Of a stretch of DNA of 64,000 nucleotides, positions 1 through 12,480 are shown piece after piece. The stretch spans positions 575,657 through 639,656 of the forward strand of contig JAINUG010000321.1 of NCBI GenBank assembly GCA_029706075.1. The letters are read 5' to 3'. The position numbers and the translations under genes were made by a program. The notes under the pieces are model-generated. The model made no database searches and had not been told where the DNA came from. It worked only from the letters and a program-made list of their open reading frames with translations. This stretch comes from Aldrovandia affinis. Taxonomy: Eukaryota > Chordata > Actinopteri > Notacanthiformes > Halosauridae. Numbering within the stretch: the first letter of the stretch is position 1; each line of letters opens with the position of its first letter.

Positions 1-1547
1 CTGTGTGTGTGTGTGTGAGACTACACTACTACAATCCTCTGTGTGTGTGTGTGAGACTACACTACCCACAATCCCCTCTGTGTGTGTGAGAGACTACACT
101 ACTACAATCCTCTCTGTGTGTGTGTGTGAGACTACACTACATCCTCTCTGTGTGTGTGTGAGTATTACCCACAATCCTGTGTGTGTGTGTGAGAGACTAC
201 ACTACGACAATCCTCTCTGTGTGTGTGTGTGAGAATACACTACCCACAATCCTGTGTGTGTGTGTGAGAATACACTACCCACAATCCTCTGTGTGTGTGT
301 GTGTGAGAATAGACTACACTACACAATCCTGTGTGTGTGTGTGAGAGACTACACTACGACAATCCTCTGTGTGTGTGTGAGACTACACTACCCACAATCC
401 TGTGTGTGTGTGTGTGAGACTACACTACGACAATCCTCTCTGTGTGTGTGTGAGAGATACACTACCCACAATCCTGTGTGTGTGTGTGTGAGAGACTACA
501 CTACCCACAATCCTGTGTGTGTGTGTGAGAGACTACACTACCACAATCCTCTCTGTGTGTGTGTGTGAGACTACACTACCCACAATCCTGTGTGTGTGTG
601 TGAGAGACTACACCTACAACAATCCTCTGTGTGTGTGTGTGTGAGACTACACTACCCACAATCCTCTGTGTGTGTGTGTGAGAGACTACACTACGACAAT
701 CCTCTCTGTGTGTGTGTGAGACTACACTACCCACAATCCTGTGTGTGTGTGTGAGACTACACCCACAAATCCTGTGTGTGTGTGTGAGACTACACAACTC
801 CACAATACCTCTGTGTGTGTGTGAGTGTGTGAGAATACACTACCCACAATCCTCTGTGTGTGTGTGTGAGAGACTACACTACCCACAATCCTCTGTGTGT
901 GTGTGTGAGAGACTACACTACCCACAATCCTCTGTGTGTGTGTGAGTGTGTGTGTACACTACATGGCAGACCACACTCCTGTGTGTGTGTGAGACAGACT
1001 ACACTACGACAATCCTCTCTGTGTGTGTGTGAGACTACACTACCCACAATCCTGTGTGTGTGTGTGAGAGACTACACTACGACAATCCTCTCTGTGTGTG
1101 TGAGACTACACTACCCACAATCCTGTGTGTGTGTGTGAGAGACTACACTACGACAATCCTCTCTGTGTGTGTGTGAGACTACACTACCCACAATCCTGTG
1201 TGTGTGTGTGAGACTACACTACGACAATCCTCTGTGTGTGTGTGTGTGAGACTACACTACCCACAATCCTCCTGTGTGTGTGTGAGAGACTACACTACGA
1301 CAATCCTCTCTGTGTGTGTGTGAGACTACACTACCCACAATCCTGTGTGTGTGTGTGAGAGACTACACTACGACAATCCTCTCTGTGTGTGTGTGTGAGA
1401 CTACACTACCCACAATCCTCTGTGTGTGTGTGTGTGTGTGACACTACCCACAATCCTCTGTGTGTGTGTGAGACTACACTACTACAATCCTCTCTGTGTG
1501 TGTGTGAGAGACTACACTACCCACAATCCTCTGTGTGTGTGTGAGAC
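1..1547. repeat. TG-rich minisatellite array, open at left edge
   Basis: About 40 tandem units of roughly 33-42 bp. Each unit has a (TG)n run, then GAGACTACACTAC, then one of two joints: CCACAATCCT or GACAATCCTC. The two joint types alternate over long stretches (for example 1020-1400), which gives a dimeric higher-order repeat near 75 bp. Unit length varies mainly through the number of TG steps. Open reading frames across it on both strands only translate the repeat and are not genes. The array begins before the window and ends at GAGACCATGCAGG near 1547. Confidence 0.97.
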
Positions 1548-3155
1548 CATGCAGGTAAAATGATCCATTCTTTATGAACAACTTCTTTGGTTACAGAAAT
1601 GCAAAATTATGTTTTCTAATGTTTCATTGGAATTGAGAATTTCATCATTTACTATTGCAGCCAGAATGATCCAGATTCCTCTTTACAAACAGAATTTCAG
1701 AATATCATTTTCCCCCATATGTCACTGTTCACATTGGCCAGACAGCGTGTCACATAGAGGGACTCGGAAGAGTAAGGTCTTGTCAGCAATTCTTTTTACC
1801 TCAAGAATCTTTGCATTACAAGGATTTATCAAGCAAAACGGATTCACAAAAACCACATGGCTAGGATCATCACTGTCACCCAAAATAGGACTTAATTGAC
1901 CACATGTCACACGCACAATGAGGTCTGACCCAAAGTTGCTTGTAAAGATTATAAGTTGAGCGCTCACGATCTGACAAATGTAATTGGGTGCTTAAAAAAG
2001 TTAATAACTTTCGAATGAAAGAGCTTGTCAGCATTTTAACAATTCATATGTAGCCTGTGACCAGGGTTCCAACAGCATTCATATTAATGACAAATGTGTT
2101 AATTAAATGGCTTTTCTCATGTTCTTTTGAATATTTCAACTTCTGCTTCAAAGACAAAAAAATACAGTCAAGCATAATATTTCAGTCACATGCAGCAGAA
2201 GCAAGTTGAATAACATTCTAAAATAAGTCATGTTGGATTTAATTAAAGATGGCAGTTGGTTTCACCATAAAAACAGTTGTCCCACGGGACTTCCTTATTG
2301 CCATTACTCACTTTTTAAAACTTTGTTGTCTCACCAGCCCATTGTTATGTTAATTGCATTTGCAAGTACCACAGGAGAGTGGAATTTATTTTTATGAAGA
2401 TATTGTCACACTGTTTAAAACAGTCACTTGTTCTCAGAAACACATGGGAAGTTTCACATGGTTTCTGCTTCAGGAAATGGATTCTAAATTATTCACTCGA
2501 GGGTAGAATACCCTCTGTTCAGAGAGAGGTGCAAGTAAAAATCCAACAGTATAATTCCACTGACATAAATGTGTGGAATAAATCTGTTTCTTGCCTGGTG
2601 GCATTAGAATTATGCCACAGTTCCTTGTATTGTTTTACAGCAAGTGCAACTAAAGATCTGTTTTGTTATCAGTTACTGTATTCAAAGGTTGGGTTCATTT
2701 CTTTTGGCCTCTACCATTGATATGATGAAATTATGAAATGAGCAGAACATTTGCTAATTGTCCCATTCACAAATTCTTGATCACAATTACATGTGCTTTT
2801 GATCCATTTTTTAAATGGAAAGAGAACCTGTGTTATATCAAAAATATTGGCATGGCCAGTGGGATTAACGGCACTCCGCTTGACGTTGTGCTTAACAACA
2901 CTCACTAGGCATGCCGTTATTCATGATATAGCACGGGTTCCCCTTTCATATTGCTTTCGTAACTTGGCTTTTTTTTTACCTTGAAGATGTTTTTATTGAG
3001 ATACTTCTATATCCATTTGAGCATTCAAAAAACATTTCAAAAATCATTTTTGAGTCATTAATTGACTTACATGAATGGAAAAATACTTATCCTTCCATCT
3101 TACATAGGGCCAAAACCACACTTGTGGGAAAAAAAATCAAATGGTTTGTTGTAAT
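1548..3155. other. Unassigned AT-rich intergenic DNA
   Basis: No repeat family, coding similarity or RNA gene was recognised. The short reading frames here (up to 113 codons) lack recognisable domains and have no codon or splice context that would support an exon. Confidence 0.6.
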
Positions 3156-3443
3156 CCTGTGCCATGGGTGTTGAACCGCGCAAAGCGCATCAAAGCTGGA
3201 AAAAAAGTACAAAACTATAAAACAAGCTAGATCGCACTAAATTAAGTCGCAGCTGAGAAGCGGTGAACAAACAAACAGCGCCAGGGTCCTGTGCCGCGGG
3301 TGTTGAATTGTCAAACTTGCAAAAGTTGTAATCACAGGCAAAGCACATCAAAGCCTTAACATTTTCAAAAACTATAAAACAAGCTAGATCACACCAAATG
3401 ATGTCGCATATGGAGAAGCGGCAACCAAACAACGCCAGCGTCC
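3156..3443. repeat. Diverged tandem duplication, two copies
   Basis: Copy 1 (about 3156-3287) and copy 2 (about 3288-3443) share CCTGTGCC, GGGTGTTGAA, CGCATCAAAGC / CACATCAAAGC, ACTATAAAACAAGCTAGATC and the ending GAGAAGCGG followed by CAAACAACGCCAG-like sequence. Copy 2 carries about 25 extra bases after GGGTGTTGAATT. The unit was not recognised as a named family. A 135-codon minus-strand frame (3190-3597) runs through the duplication and into unique sequence. It is rich in basic residues near its start but matches nothing I know. Confidence 0.8.
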
Positions 3444-3766
3444 TCTCCTCTCCTGTCCACTTCGAAAGCACTTTGAAGGGTTTCATCAGGGTTTCATTAC
3501 AGCCAGCATATGTCACGGTTTTACCTCGTTCGGCCTCTGGAGGCGCGTGGTCATGTGATGGTCTTTTCCTCTTTCTGCTGAGAGGAATCATTGTCATTTC
3601 CGCTGCCCTTATACGGTCTTGTGTCGATGGGTTCTCTGATCGCTTTCAGCTGAGAGCAATCAGTATTAATCCCGTCTCCTACTTAAGGTATTTTCCTCCC
3701 TCACTCAAACGCTTCTGTGTAAACTAATTGTTACATGATAGCCGGTATTCCAAACAAAGGTTTAGC
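3444..3766. other. Unassigned sequence between duplication and hairpin modules
   Basis: Contains the 5' part of the minus-strand frame 3190-3597 (starting MTMIPLSRKRKRPSH). The basic start is suggestive of a transposon-encoded DNA-binding protein but nothing else supports this. It may belong to one unnamed element together with the tandem duplication and hairpin modules on either side. Confidence 0.3.
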
Positions 3767-3915
3767 TTACCACCCTGTGGTTCTCTCAGTTAAAGAGAGA
3801 AGGAACACATTTATTCATCTTAAAATAAGGTTTAGCGTCACCACTCAGTGGTAGCCTTTTAGAGATTAATCATCTCCACGTGAAGGGTTTTAAATTCACC
3901 ACTTCGGTGGTTTCC
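3767..3915. repeat. Three hairpin modules in series
   Basis: Three short inverted repeats with the same arms follow one another: ACCAC-CCT-GTGGT (3769-3781), ACCAC-TCA-GTGGT (3840-3852) and ACCAC-TTCG-GTGGT (3898-3911). The first two are preceded by the same AGGTTTAGC and the third by the similar GGGTTTTAAATTC. The arms are constant while the loops differ in sequence and length, and the spacing is about 71 and 59 bp. The function is unknown. It could be subterminal repeats of an unnamed transposon. Confidence 0.7.
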
Positions 3916-5037
3916 TTTGAGAAGTTACTCTTTGTTTGTTTGGGCTAATGTCCCCCAGAGCGTTTTCTTTTGCCTTAGCTCTTCGATGAGGAGTGTTTGC
4001 CCTATTTGGGTTGTTTCTGTTGGGTTAATTCCCATGGAGTTTTGTCCCGGGGTTTTCTTACCCCTTTCCTTTTCTATTTGTTTTCCCCGCTCCCTAGTCT
4101 GTTTTCAGATTTAGTGGCTGATCGCTTGTGTTCAGCTTTTAGATACCCGTGAGATCTGCATGTGGTTCTTCCACCTTCGATCCACCTCACAGCATAAGCC
4201 ATCTAATAACCATCAGTTCTACCAGAGCCTTAGAACACAACGCCATTGTCATACAACATTTAGTTGGCGTACTGGGGTAAGTAGTGCACTAAGGAACAGC
4301 TGTGGAAGTGTAATGTCTCGCTCATGGGTGAAAAATAAACATCGAGTTCTGAGACTGCATCCAATTAACGTCACAGGTTTTTTATAAATAACCCCCTGGC
4401 AGCAGATCTGTGAGGGAATAGAGGCTAGAATCCATGCACTGGTGTCTGGAAGATTGCAAGACACTGAGTGGATGGATTCAACAAGTTCAATTGTATTGAT
4501 TGTGCAAGGAACTTCCTATCCTCCCATGCAATCCTTTGGACAATAAATGAGTTTATAGGACAGGTAAATTGGCATCTAAAAGGCTGTGCCCATTTAGTCA
4601 GTACAAATGAGTGGGCTCGTCCAATAAAAGGCAGAAACACTGGAATTCAAAGAGATAAACAGAAAACAACTATACCGTCTGGAAAGTCGCTGGCACTTAG
4701 CAAAGTTCACAGTTCAATATGGCCACGCATTATTCATATAAATGTTGCATGTTTCTGGGGTGGACCTCTCCATTTTCTCTTCAAATTCTGGGTCCAAGAA
4801 CATTGACATATTACAGGCTTTTTGCAAAACAACGCCTAAACTGCTAAGATACATTTTTGTGCATTTCCCTTTCTAATGTCACTTTTTTCCATGTGCGTGA
4901 AAGACACATTTGTGTCTGTCCTTGACATTTTCTAAATATATCTCTTAATTGCACACACATGGAGCTGGAGGACCTGGCCTACTTTTAATCAAGTACCAAT
5001 ACTGCAATTTATGCAGCTATATACAGTATGTCCAGTA
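3916..5037. other. Unassigned, T-rich then mixed sequence
   Basis: 3916-4150 is T-rich on the plus strand with no recognisable coding potential. 4150-5037 is mixed sequence. No domain, repeat family or RNA gene was recognised. Confidence 0.5.
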
Positions 5038-5092
5038 ATACATGTAGTATATATATAGTATATACTGTATAGTATATAGTAGTATATATGCG
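5038..5092. repeat. TATA-rich simple repeat
   Basis: Imperfect TAGTATATA/TACTGTATAG tract, typical of fish intergenic DNA. Confidence 0.85.
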
Positions 5093-5102
5093 TCATCCAC
5101 CA

Positions 5103-5196
5103 TTCTCATGGGCACAACAGCAGTCCCCCATCTGGGAATTGAGCCAACACCCTCTGGGATGCGAGCCCAGGTCCTTTACCACATTACCAGGAGTCC
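5103..5196 (-). mobile_element. 5' fragment of a tRNA-derived SINE (UnaSINE/V-SINE-like)
   Basis: The segment from ATGGGCACAACAGCAGT through TGGGAATTGAGCC to CCACATTACCAG follows the head of the fuller copy at 46052-46267 in the same order. On the minus strand it would carry the tRNA-like promoter (B box around TTCCCAG). The 3' tail is missing, so it is a truncated fossil. Confidence 0.65.
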
Positions 5197-7795
5197 CTTA
5201 AAAAGGTCAGTGCCCACAGCCCACAGAAGATTGTTGGTTATTCTCTATGTAGCTGTAGGCTTTACCGAATAATCTGTCAGAGCTCTGGCTGGACCAGCTG
5301 TCTCTGCTTCCTGAACATTCCCTTTTTTTTTTTTTGTTTCCCCCATTACCTGCGTGTCGGATGGGACACGACCTGACCCAGGTACGGCATAAGGGATACA
5401 GTCTACCACAACACTCCATTGCCTACTGACAACCTCGCAATCAGTTCCCCAGCCTCCGATAGAGCAGGCACCAGGCGTGATATACACCTCCGCATTAGTC
5501 CTTGACAGAAAAGGGTTGTTTCTGATGAAGTGCAGCGCGCCAGTGACAGCCTCCTCTCCCGTGAAGAATATTTACACGGCCAGAAGAGGAGGGCGGTAAA
5601 TAAACTGCTTTGGGCCAAAGCACTAGCACACACAAAAAAGGAAAAATACCCCTAGGTTGTAACCAGTTTTTGTCTCTGTGGTTCTGAAGCCCCATGCGGG
5701 AGGCATTAGTGGGATCCCAGACAAAATGGACCGGATATTCGAAATGGAAATATCCGATCTTACAGTAAATAAAATTGTCAAAGCCCCACAGGAACCTGCT
5801 AGGAAAAGGCGTCACACATCACACAAAAAAAGTGGACATTTCTACTTGATATCTGTTCTTGTCTGTCTAGGAGTCCTTAAGGCGAGCACTAAATTATCCT
5901 AAACAAGGCAAGGCTATCAGCCTGAGTCCTGTCTCATATTCTGGAAAGGCTTATTCAAGCAGAGAAACGGATGGGGCATTGTGCATTTTTGGTTGTCATG
6001 CTTTAATCATAGAATATCCTACTATATTGTGCATTGTCGTAAGGCGCTTCAGCGGTCTCTCATTCCCTTGTGCCATACACACTATTATTTGCACTTGAAA
6101 TCTGCAGTGTTCTGTGACAATTATCTTACTAAACACGCTACAGGCACACCAAACAGCACCTGATCGATTTAGAATTGTTGCAACCGCAGCTGGTTATTTG
6201 GATTTCATGCCAACTCTACGGTTGCGGTCGCGAATGAAGCACAGCACAACTCGGCAGACTCTTCCCCTCACCCGCCTAAAGATGAAGGGGGCCATTTATA
6301 AGAGTGAAAGTGTGGCAAACGGGCCGTCGAGGGGGCCTCTTCAGAGTGTCCCTCCCATCGTTGGCGGATCAGGGAGAAGTTCCTCCGCGTCTCTGTGCCT
6401 CCCGGTCGGTTGACAAGGACTCCCGTCTTCGCCCTGAACTTATGCTATTAAAAGAAATGCGAAGTAGACAGTAAATACCTGCTTGTCCCAGTGAAGACAG
6501 TGAAGTGGCTGTCACCCATACCTAGCCAAAGACTCACGCTATAATTAAAGAAAAAGTTTCTTCGGAAAAGAAAATGTACTGTCATTCCTGGTTGGGCACT
6601 TGAATTTGCTCATGATATCTCTTCCAGGAGTGTTGTGTGTGGGGGGTGTTCAGGGTGCACCATGCATTTAGACTGCTGCTATAGCCTCTCTTTTAGCAGC
6701 TCTTCTTTGTGTGCTTTGAGCAAACCCAGTTTCACATCCCCTCCATAACATGTTTGGTGTAACACTGTATCATACTGTAGACTATTTCAATCAACCACTT
6801 ATATTTTAAATACACTTGGATTGCCCTCGTGTTTCAGCCCTTTAAATTAAAAACGACATTCATAAAAGATACACACTTGTGTTTGAGTAAATATGAACCA
6901 AACGATTAAAACATTTCGGCATACTGCGTTCCTTAGTAACATTGTGTCATATGCTGATGGCGAGCTTTTATACCCTAATTATAAAATGGCATCACAGGTA
7001 TAAAGGTTAATTGCAGAGGAAACCAGTTATGAAATAATGTCACGAAAATTTTTACTTGAATTTGAATATTGCACAAAAATTGGAGAGAAAAAACGGAATC
7101 TGCAACTTATCATTGATCATATAGATGAAAAATCTCTTCATTGGGGTGTGTAATGCATACTAGCATGTATCTGTTTAACATACTGCATGTTCAATAAGCA
7201 GCAGCTCGTGATGCAGGTTGCACAATAATCCACAGAGGTGCTCATGGGAGATGAAGTCCTGGGCTTGTGTAAAAGCAGTCCACAATCTCCAGCGCCAGAT
7301 CCCAGCTACCATCAGCATTGATCTGCCTGTCACCGGTTTTGATCTGCCTCTCCTCTCACTCTGTGACAGATGTTTTCTGAAAGTAATATGTTCAGGGGCA
7401 TTTTATGATGCAAGAGCCCCCCCGTTTAGGTTTCATAATTTATCAAGAAACCAAAAGCAGAGTTATCTTTGTCTCATTTCCATGGTAAATTATTCCAACG
7501 CAATATCTCATAAAGACAGCTGTTATAAAATGCGTGACTGTTTGATTTTTTTCCCCCCGGGGTTGATATGGGAAGGTGTGTATTAGGGCATGCCTGGATC
7601 TATGAGAACCCAGTATTCGCTCCATGCCATCTGTTTATCTGTATTTTAATCTCACACCCTGCTTATCTTCCCATCTCACTGTCTCTGCAGCTTTCTGTAT
7701 CCTTCCCTTAATCTATTTTTTGCCTTTCACGTATTTCCTTTATCCTTCACCTCATGACTGATCAGATCAAAAGAATCAGCGCGCATCAGCAAACG
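5197..7795. other. Unassigned intergenic DNA
   Basis: No transposon, domain or RNA gene was recognised. A poly(T) run sits near 5326-5336. Reading frames up to 122 codons (7218-7586) have no recognisable domain. The stretch 6780-7200 is AT-rich. Confidence 0.5.
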
Positions 7796-7893
7796 CACGC
7801 TCACACATACACATACAAGCGCATTTCCACTCACGCACCTGCGCATGAATGCTCGCACACTCTTTTGCTCTCTCTCACACAAGCACACGCACA

Positions 7894-7936
<43 letters not shown>
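7796..7936. repeat. AC-rich tract joined to (AT)n
   Basis: Alternating CA/CG-rich sequence (7796-7890, e.g. CACACATACACATACAAGCG) runs into about 20 AT steps (7896-7936). Frames here on either strand are repeat translations. Confidence 0.93.
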
Positions 7937-8460
7937 TGTATATAACAGAAAGGAAATGACGTGATTATTTCTCATTAAAAATTGATCATCAAAGAGAGTC
8001 TCTCGTGCAGTATGCAAAGGAGATGGTAAATGGGATTTCAAGGTGCCGTAATGAGCAGAAATGTTTGCAGTCATTATTAGATTTATCCTTGCAGTCCTTT
8101 TCTGGAAACCAGCCAGAGTTCCAGTTGATTTCGACAATCCAGGTTGAAACATTGATCAAAAACTCGACCGGCAGCAAAGCCCAGCCACCTTATTCCGCCG
8201 GTATGTGAAAACGTGTCTCACGCGCCACGCACGTATACGTGTGTCCGTGCCTGTGTGCATTTCGAGGTGTCCGCTGCACTGAAATGTGTGCACTGTGCAT
8301 TGCAGCCGCAGATTCTGAACGGTGTGTCTGTGGCTTGCTTTGTTCCTTAAGCCGGTGCCACAAAGGCAAGCGAGGCGACGGAGTGGTTACTGGCTGGGCT
8401 CTCCCGTATATTCCCCTGCCCTCTTGTAAACGCACCACTTATCAGCTCTCCCACAAAAAA
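7937..8460. other. Unassigned mixed sequence
   Basis: No recognised repeat or coding sequence. GC content rises after about 8220, where CG dinucleotides become frequent (CACGCGCCACGCACG). Confidence 0.5.
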
Positions 8461-8820
8461 ACATGTCCGGCTTCAGGTTCAGCCCGTCTCCCGGGACCCC
8501 CCCCCGCGCGCACAGAACACTTTTGTGAAGCGGAGAGGTGGGGTTAATACCTGGGCTGTCCTGCGACGCTCAAATCCGTCTTATCGCAGGCCGACAAAAC
8601 TGTGACCGGGGATTGGAGGGACCGGGTCAGACGGAGGAGGAGGGGGGCCGCTGTAGGGATAAAGAGAGGGCTGGAGGGGGTGGAGAGGGGCCTTTATCAG
8701 TGCCTCCGCAGCGCAGTTCCTCCACCGCTCCCCGGGAACGCGGCTCAGGCCCTTCAGATTGAGCAGCGCCCACTCCTTCTCCCTGCCGCTCCCCCGTTCC
8801 AGGCTCCTGAGCCTCCCTGA
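8461..8820. promoter_or_regulatory. GC-rich, CpG-bearing stretch (possible CpG island)
   Basis: CG dinucleotides and C/G runs are dense compared with the flanks (e.g. CCCCCCCGCGCGCACAG near 8500, GGACCGGGTCAGACGGAGG near 8620). In vertebrates such stretches often mark promoters or regulatory sites. No start codon context, splice site or known protein supports an adjacent gene, so the island call rests on composition only. Confidence 0.3.
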
Positions 8821-8875
8821 ATGGGCCTCATTACCATAATTATTGCTGTTTATTTAGCTGATGAATGTAACACAA
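8821..8875. promoter_or_regulatory. Candidate conserved non-coding element core
   Basis: An abrupt AT-rich block with homeodomain-type cores (CATTACCATAATTATTG, TTTAGCTGATGAATG) sits inside GC-rich DNA. The look resembles vertebrate enhancer cores. This is an inference from texture; no alignment was available. Confidence 0.25.
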
Positions 8876-10902
8876 AGCCTGCTGCCCGTATGCTCCGCGG
8901 TACTTTGTCTGTGGGCTCATCGCGACGCGAGAGAGGAGTCACAGCGGGGCCTGCGGACCTTTACCCGAGGCTCTGATAACGGCGCTTCTCAGGTGAACAC
9001 CTCGACAACCTCGGCATCAAACGGGAACGGGCATCTTCTTCCATCACGCCCAGCGCCTTGTGCGGTGCCCGTGCCCTACAGGGGGAGCAGACAGATAACT
9101 CCTGCAACCTCATTCACACTGCGGGAAAACGTCATCTTTTTTCAGGCTTTCCCATTATCAGAGGCACCTTCACTTCAGTGTGAAAGGTGTCCACCCACAA
9201 CCCTGCCTTTCATGCTACCTCAGAGGCGGTTCGTGACCGCCAGCGATGCACGGCGGCAGCAGGGGTGGCGAATCTCCAGCTTTTGTATCACTCGGGCACC
9301 GGCGCGTAAACAATGCATCACAATGCCAGACAGTTTTGCCGATCACAGAGCTAAACATTTTTTTCTTCGTGCTACCTCAGTTAGCGTATAAATACTTCCC
9401 ATTTAAGTGCATCCATATCAGCAGTTGTTAAACAGTCTCCAATAACAGCTTCATACATCGTGCAACTGTAAACGGTCTCTGCATTTGTATTATTTCCACT
9501 ATTGTAGTAAGATGGATACAAATATGCCACAAACCAAATGTCACATCAGGTTAACCTAATATCAAACATGAAATCGCTGATTAGCTCTATAAATCTGTTG
9601 CATTTTAACCCTTATGGGTGAAAGCTGAATTTAAATAGGCCCTGGGTAGGCTACCCTGGATAGGCTACTAATGCCAATTCACTTAAAAGGAACATCCGCC
9701 CATTAAACCTAGTCCCACAACTGCTAGCAATATAGCTAACTGGTGACTTATTGAGTTATGCATTTTCACTGTTCCATTTAAGGTTTTACAGTATTCAAAT
9801 CTGCTGATTGCTCTGAGACACATTTTTCCCCATCTGTATTTCTAGCCCAATTCAGTGTCATACTAATATTTATTAATACAGTAATATTTATTTTATAATA
9901 TATTGTTCACACAAAGAAAGGGCAAGAAGACAACATAACATACTACAAAGGACTAAAAAAAAAAACACATTGCTAATGAGCTTGAAAAAAAGTGAAAAGC
10001 ATCTGACAAAAACTGGTGGATAAAATTGAGGATGAAAAAATGTTCCCTCGTAAAGCTCCAAACTAACTTCTTATTCAAAGCATGTTCAGTAACCCTGCTC
10101 AAAAACAAAAGTTATACAGAGATGGGGTATTTTAACAATTTATTACAGGAAGAAGAAACAAGACTCAGGGCTCTGGCAGACAAACCCAGCCCTAACCCTG
10201 GTTCAATTGTTAACGCTTCTAAGGGCCTTGGGTCATCGTTAACGACATAGTCAAGTCTTGATCGTGAGACCATGGAGCCCAATCTGTGCTCATGGCGAAT
10301 GCCTGAACTGAACCACTTGGAAGCCAACGTGAAATAGTTTCACTCAATAACAATGGTAACGCAGGGGGAATACGTAGACGATCTGACAGCACATCTTGTC
10401 ATGTAATGAAAAGATAAAGTTTTGCCAAAGCCTGAACTCAAGTCTTCCATTTACCTCTCTTTTTCTTTCTCTCTCCCGCCCACCCTTTTCTTTGCATCTT
10501 CTTTGCTCCATTTCTCCTCTTCTTCTCTCTATCAGAACGTTCTTTCAAACACAACACCAAGCTGGCACTTCACTGCATTTGTCTCTTTGCAGTGCTGACT
10601 GTACTGTACCCGACGTCAGAAAAATATCCAACTTTTCATCATAGATACTGTCTTATTCATTCCATACTGATGGGCTTGATTTTTCAAGGATGCATTTTTT
10701 CAATGTTGTTGGTATGGTAATTTGCAAAAAACAAATGGTTTTTTTTTTGTAAATAAAAATAAACTACATTTTGTGGCTTGATTGCAGGTTGAGTGACCTC
10801 ACCTAGTCCAAACATTCACACCAAACAGACAGGGAAAAATTACTCTACCTCTTGGTATATCTATATATAACTATATAACTATAACTTGGTACAAAAAAAC
10901 CC
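8876..10902. other. Unassigned intergenic DNA
   Basis: A 176-codon plus frame (8861-9391) starts in the GC-rich block but has no recognisable domain. 10430-10530 is pyrimidine-rich (CT/TTC). Nothing else was recognised. Confidence 0.5.
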
Positions 10903-10962
10903 ACAAAATTAATACATAATTGAAATGTAAAAATAAAATTAATACATCATTGAAATTTTGAA
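10903..10962. repeat. Short tandem duplication, unit about 30 bp
   Basis: AAAATTAATACATAATTGAA is followed by AAAATTAATACATCATTGAA about 30 bp later, then the copies diverge. Confidence 0.75.
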
Positions 10963-12269
10963 TGACCTCACTCACCTTCGCACAAAAACGATGGGAAAAT
11001 GGGTCTTGCTATTGGTGAAAATATCATTTCACAGAGAACCTTTAGGACCCGTAGGATCCAGAACCCTTAGGAAAACAAGACGGAACAAGGAATGCTGGGA
11101 AATGAGAAGCTTTGAAGTGTTTGAAACAACCAGCAATCAGCACAGAGACAGATGGCATGAAGAACATCTGACTGTTCAGAGCATCATCTTCCCACAGCCT
11201 GGTGACTCTTGTGTGGCACGTGCTACTGTAATTGTACTTGATAGGCTCAATTCAACACTGCCATATGATACCTGTTTGGCATTTATATTTTTTGCTTTTT
11301 GTAACTGTGGCTATGGCAAATTGCACCCAATTTGAGTGTTTTAGCCGATTGAAAGTGACAGGTTCAGTGATCACGTGCAGAACGGTAGGTCCGGTGAGTT
11401 TGTTCTGAGAGAACAGAGCGTACGGTATAGTTTCAGAGAGTATTTCCTGTGAATGTCCTTGCCTGAAAAGAAATGTCTGCCTACTGTAACCTGTGAATGT
11501 GTCTCGTTTCTGCCCATAGGAGGAATCCGATTCGCTGTTATAGTCTCTGTCACTGGGGGGATGTAGCTGTCAGGCCATTTAAATTACTACACATACTCAG
11601 ACAGGAGAGGAAGACAGGCACTGGCTCTGCTGAAGGAACTTGTATAACCAGATACCGGGTTCCCTGTCGCAGGAACTGCGACCTATTACTTCACTGGGAC
11701 TTGATCAACAGATCATGTCATCCGGTCTAAACTCTCTCCAATCACTCCAAATGGCTGAGGAACACGTCAGTCAACACTTGTTAACGCCCCTAACTGATTG
11801 GATAAAATGTGCTGAAGCACCCTCCTCTTCCTCTTTCTTGCTTCCCTCCGCAAGAGATTCCATCGAGCGTTCCAGTGAAATCATTTTCATTTCACGCATA
11901 TTTTTCATACCTTTTTACTCACCGAGACAAGATTATGCTTCCCTAAAGCTAAATGCTCTTGAAGTCGATGTTTTATTTTCACTAGCTTCAAGTGCCTTTG
12001 AATGTAATGTTTTCTTAGGCTAGCAGTACAGCTAGCTTGGCCCAGCCTCAATGTTCTTGACTAGATAGCTAACTACCTAGTTTCCTCTTGGTTTGTCACT
12101 TTACTTTGTCTCACAGTTTCTTGTCATCCCCCTTAGTCGTAGCTTCGAGAGACGTGTACCCCGACTGCAGAAGGGACGCGGCGTGCCTGGGCATGGCGCG
12201 CGCAGAGCCCATGCCGCTCGAGGAGACCAGAGCCAGAGAGAGGAGGCAGCATTCGTTCTCCTGCTCTCC
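10963..12269. other. Unassigned; possibly upstream part of the DIRS element
   Basis: No domain was recognised between 10963 and 12269. The 3' part may be a decayed DIRS gag region because a Gln/Arg-rich gag-type C-terminus follows immediately, but I could not confirm any gag motif here. Confidence 0.35.
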
Positions 12270-12289
12270 CCCAGAGACGACAACATCCA

Positions 12290-12480
12290 CGGGGCTGGAA
12301 CAGAAGCGCTTTCCAGCCTGCCTCACAGCCCCAGCCCCAACAGCGGCCGAAACAGCACGACGATCGCTCTCAGTCTCGACAGCAGGGTAAGCAGGGCTCC
12401 ACTGAGATGGATATCTCCCCCTCACATCAAACTGTCAGGGAGGAGAGCAGCGCATCTCTATCTGCAGCCAGGGTGAGACC
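12290..12480 (+). pseudogene. DIRS gag-like C-terminus (remnant)
   Basis: In one frame the sequence reads ...FQPASQPQPQQRPKQHDDR..., a Gln/Pro/Arg-rich tail of the kind that ends DIRS gag proteins, and it stays open into the reverse transcriptase region. In the structural protein such tails are low-complexity and probably nucleic-acid binding. The upstream boundary is arbitrary because the rest of gag is not recognisable. Confidence 0.5.

Noticed and set aside
1..1547. CRISPR-like array of repeats with short variable parts
   Set aside because: The variable parts are only TG-run length differences, with no unique spacers, in a vertebrate-type genome.
8861..9391. 176-codon open frame after the GC-rich block
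   Set aside because: No recognisable domain, no splice or promoter context. GC-rich DNA has few stops, so a frame of this length is unremarkable.
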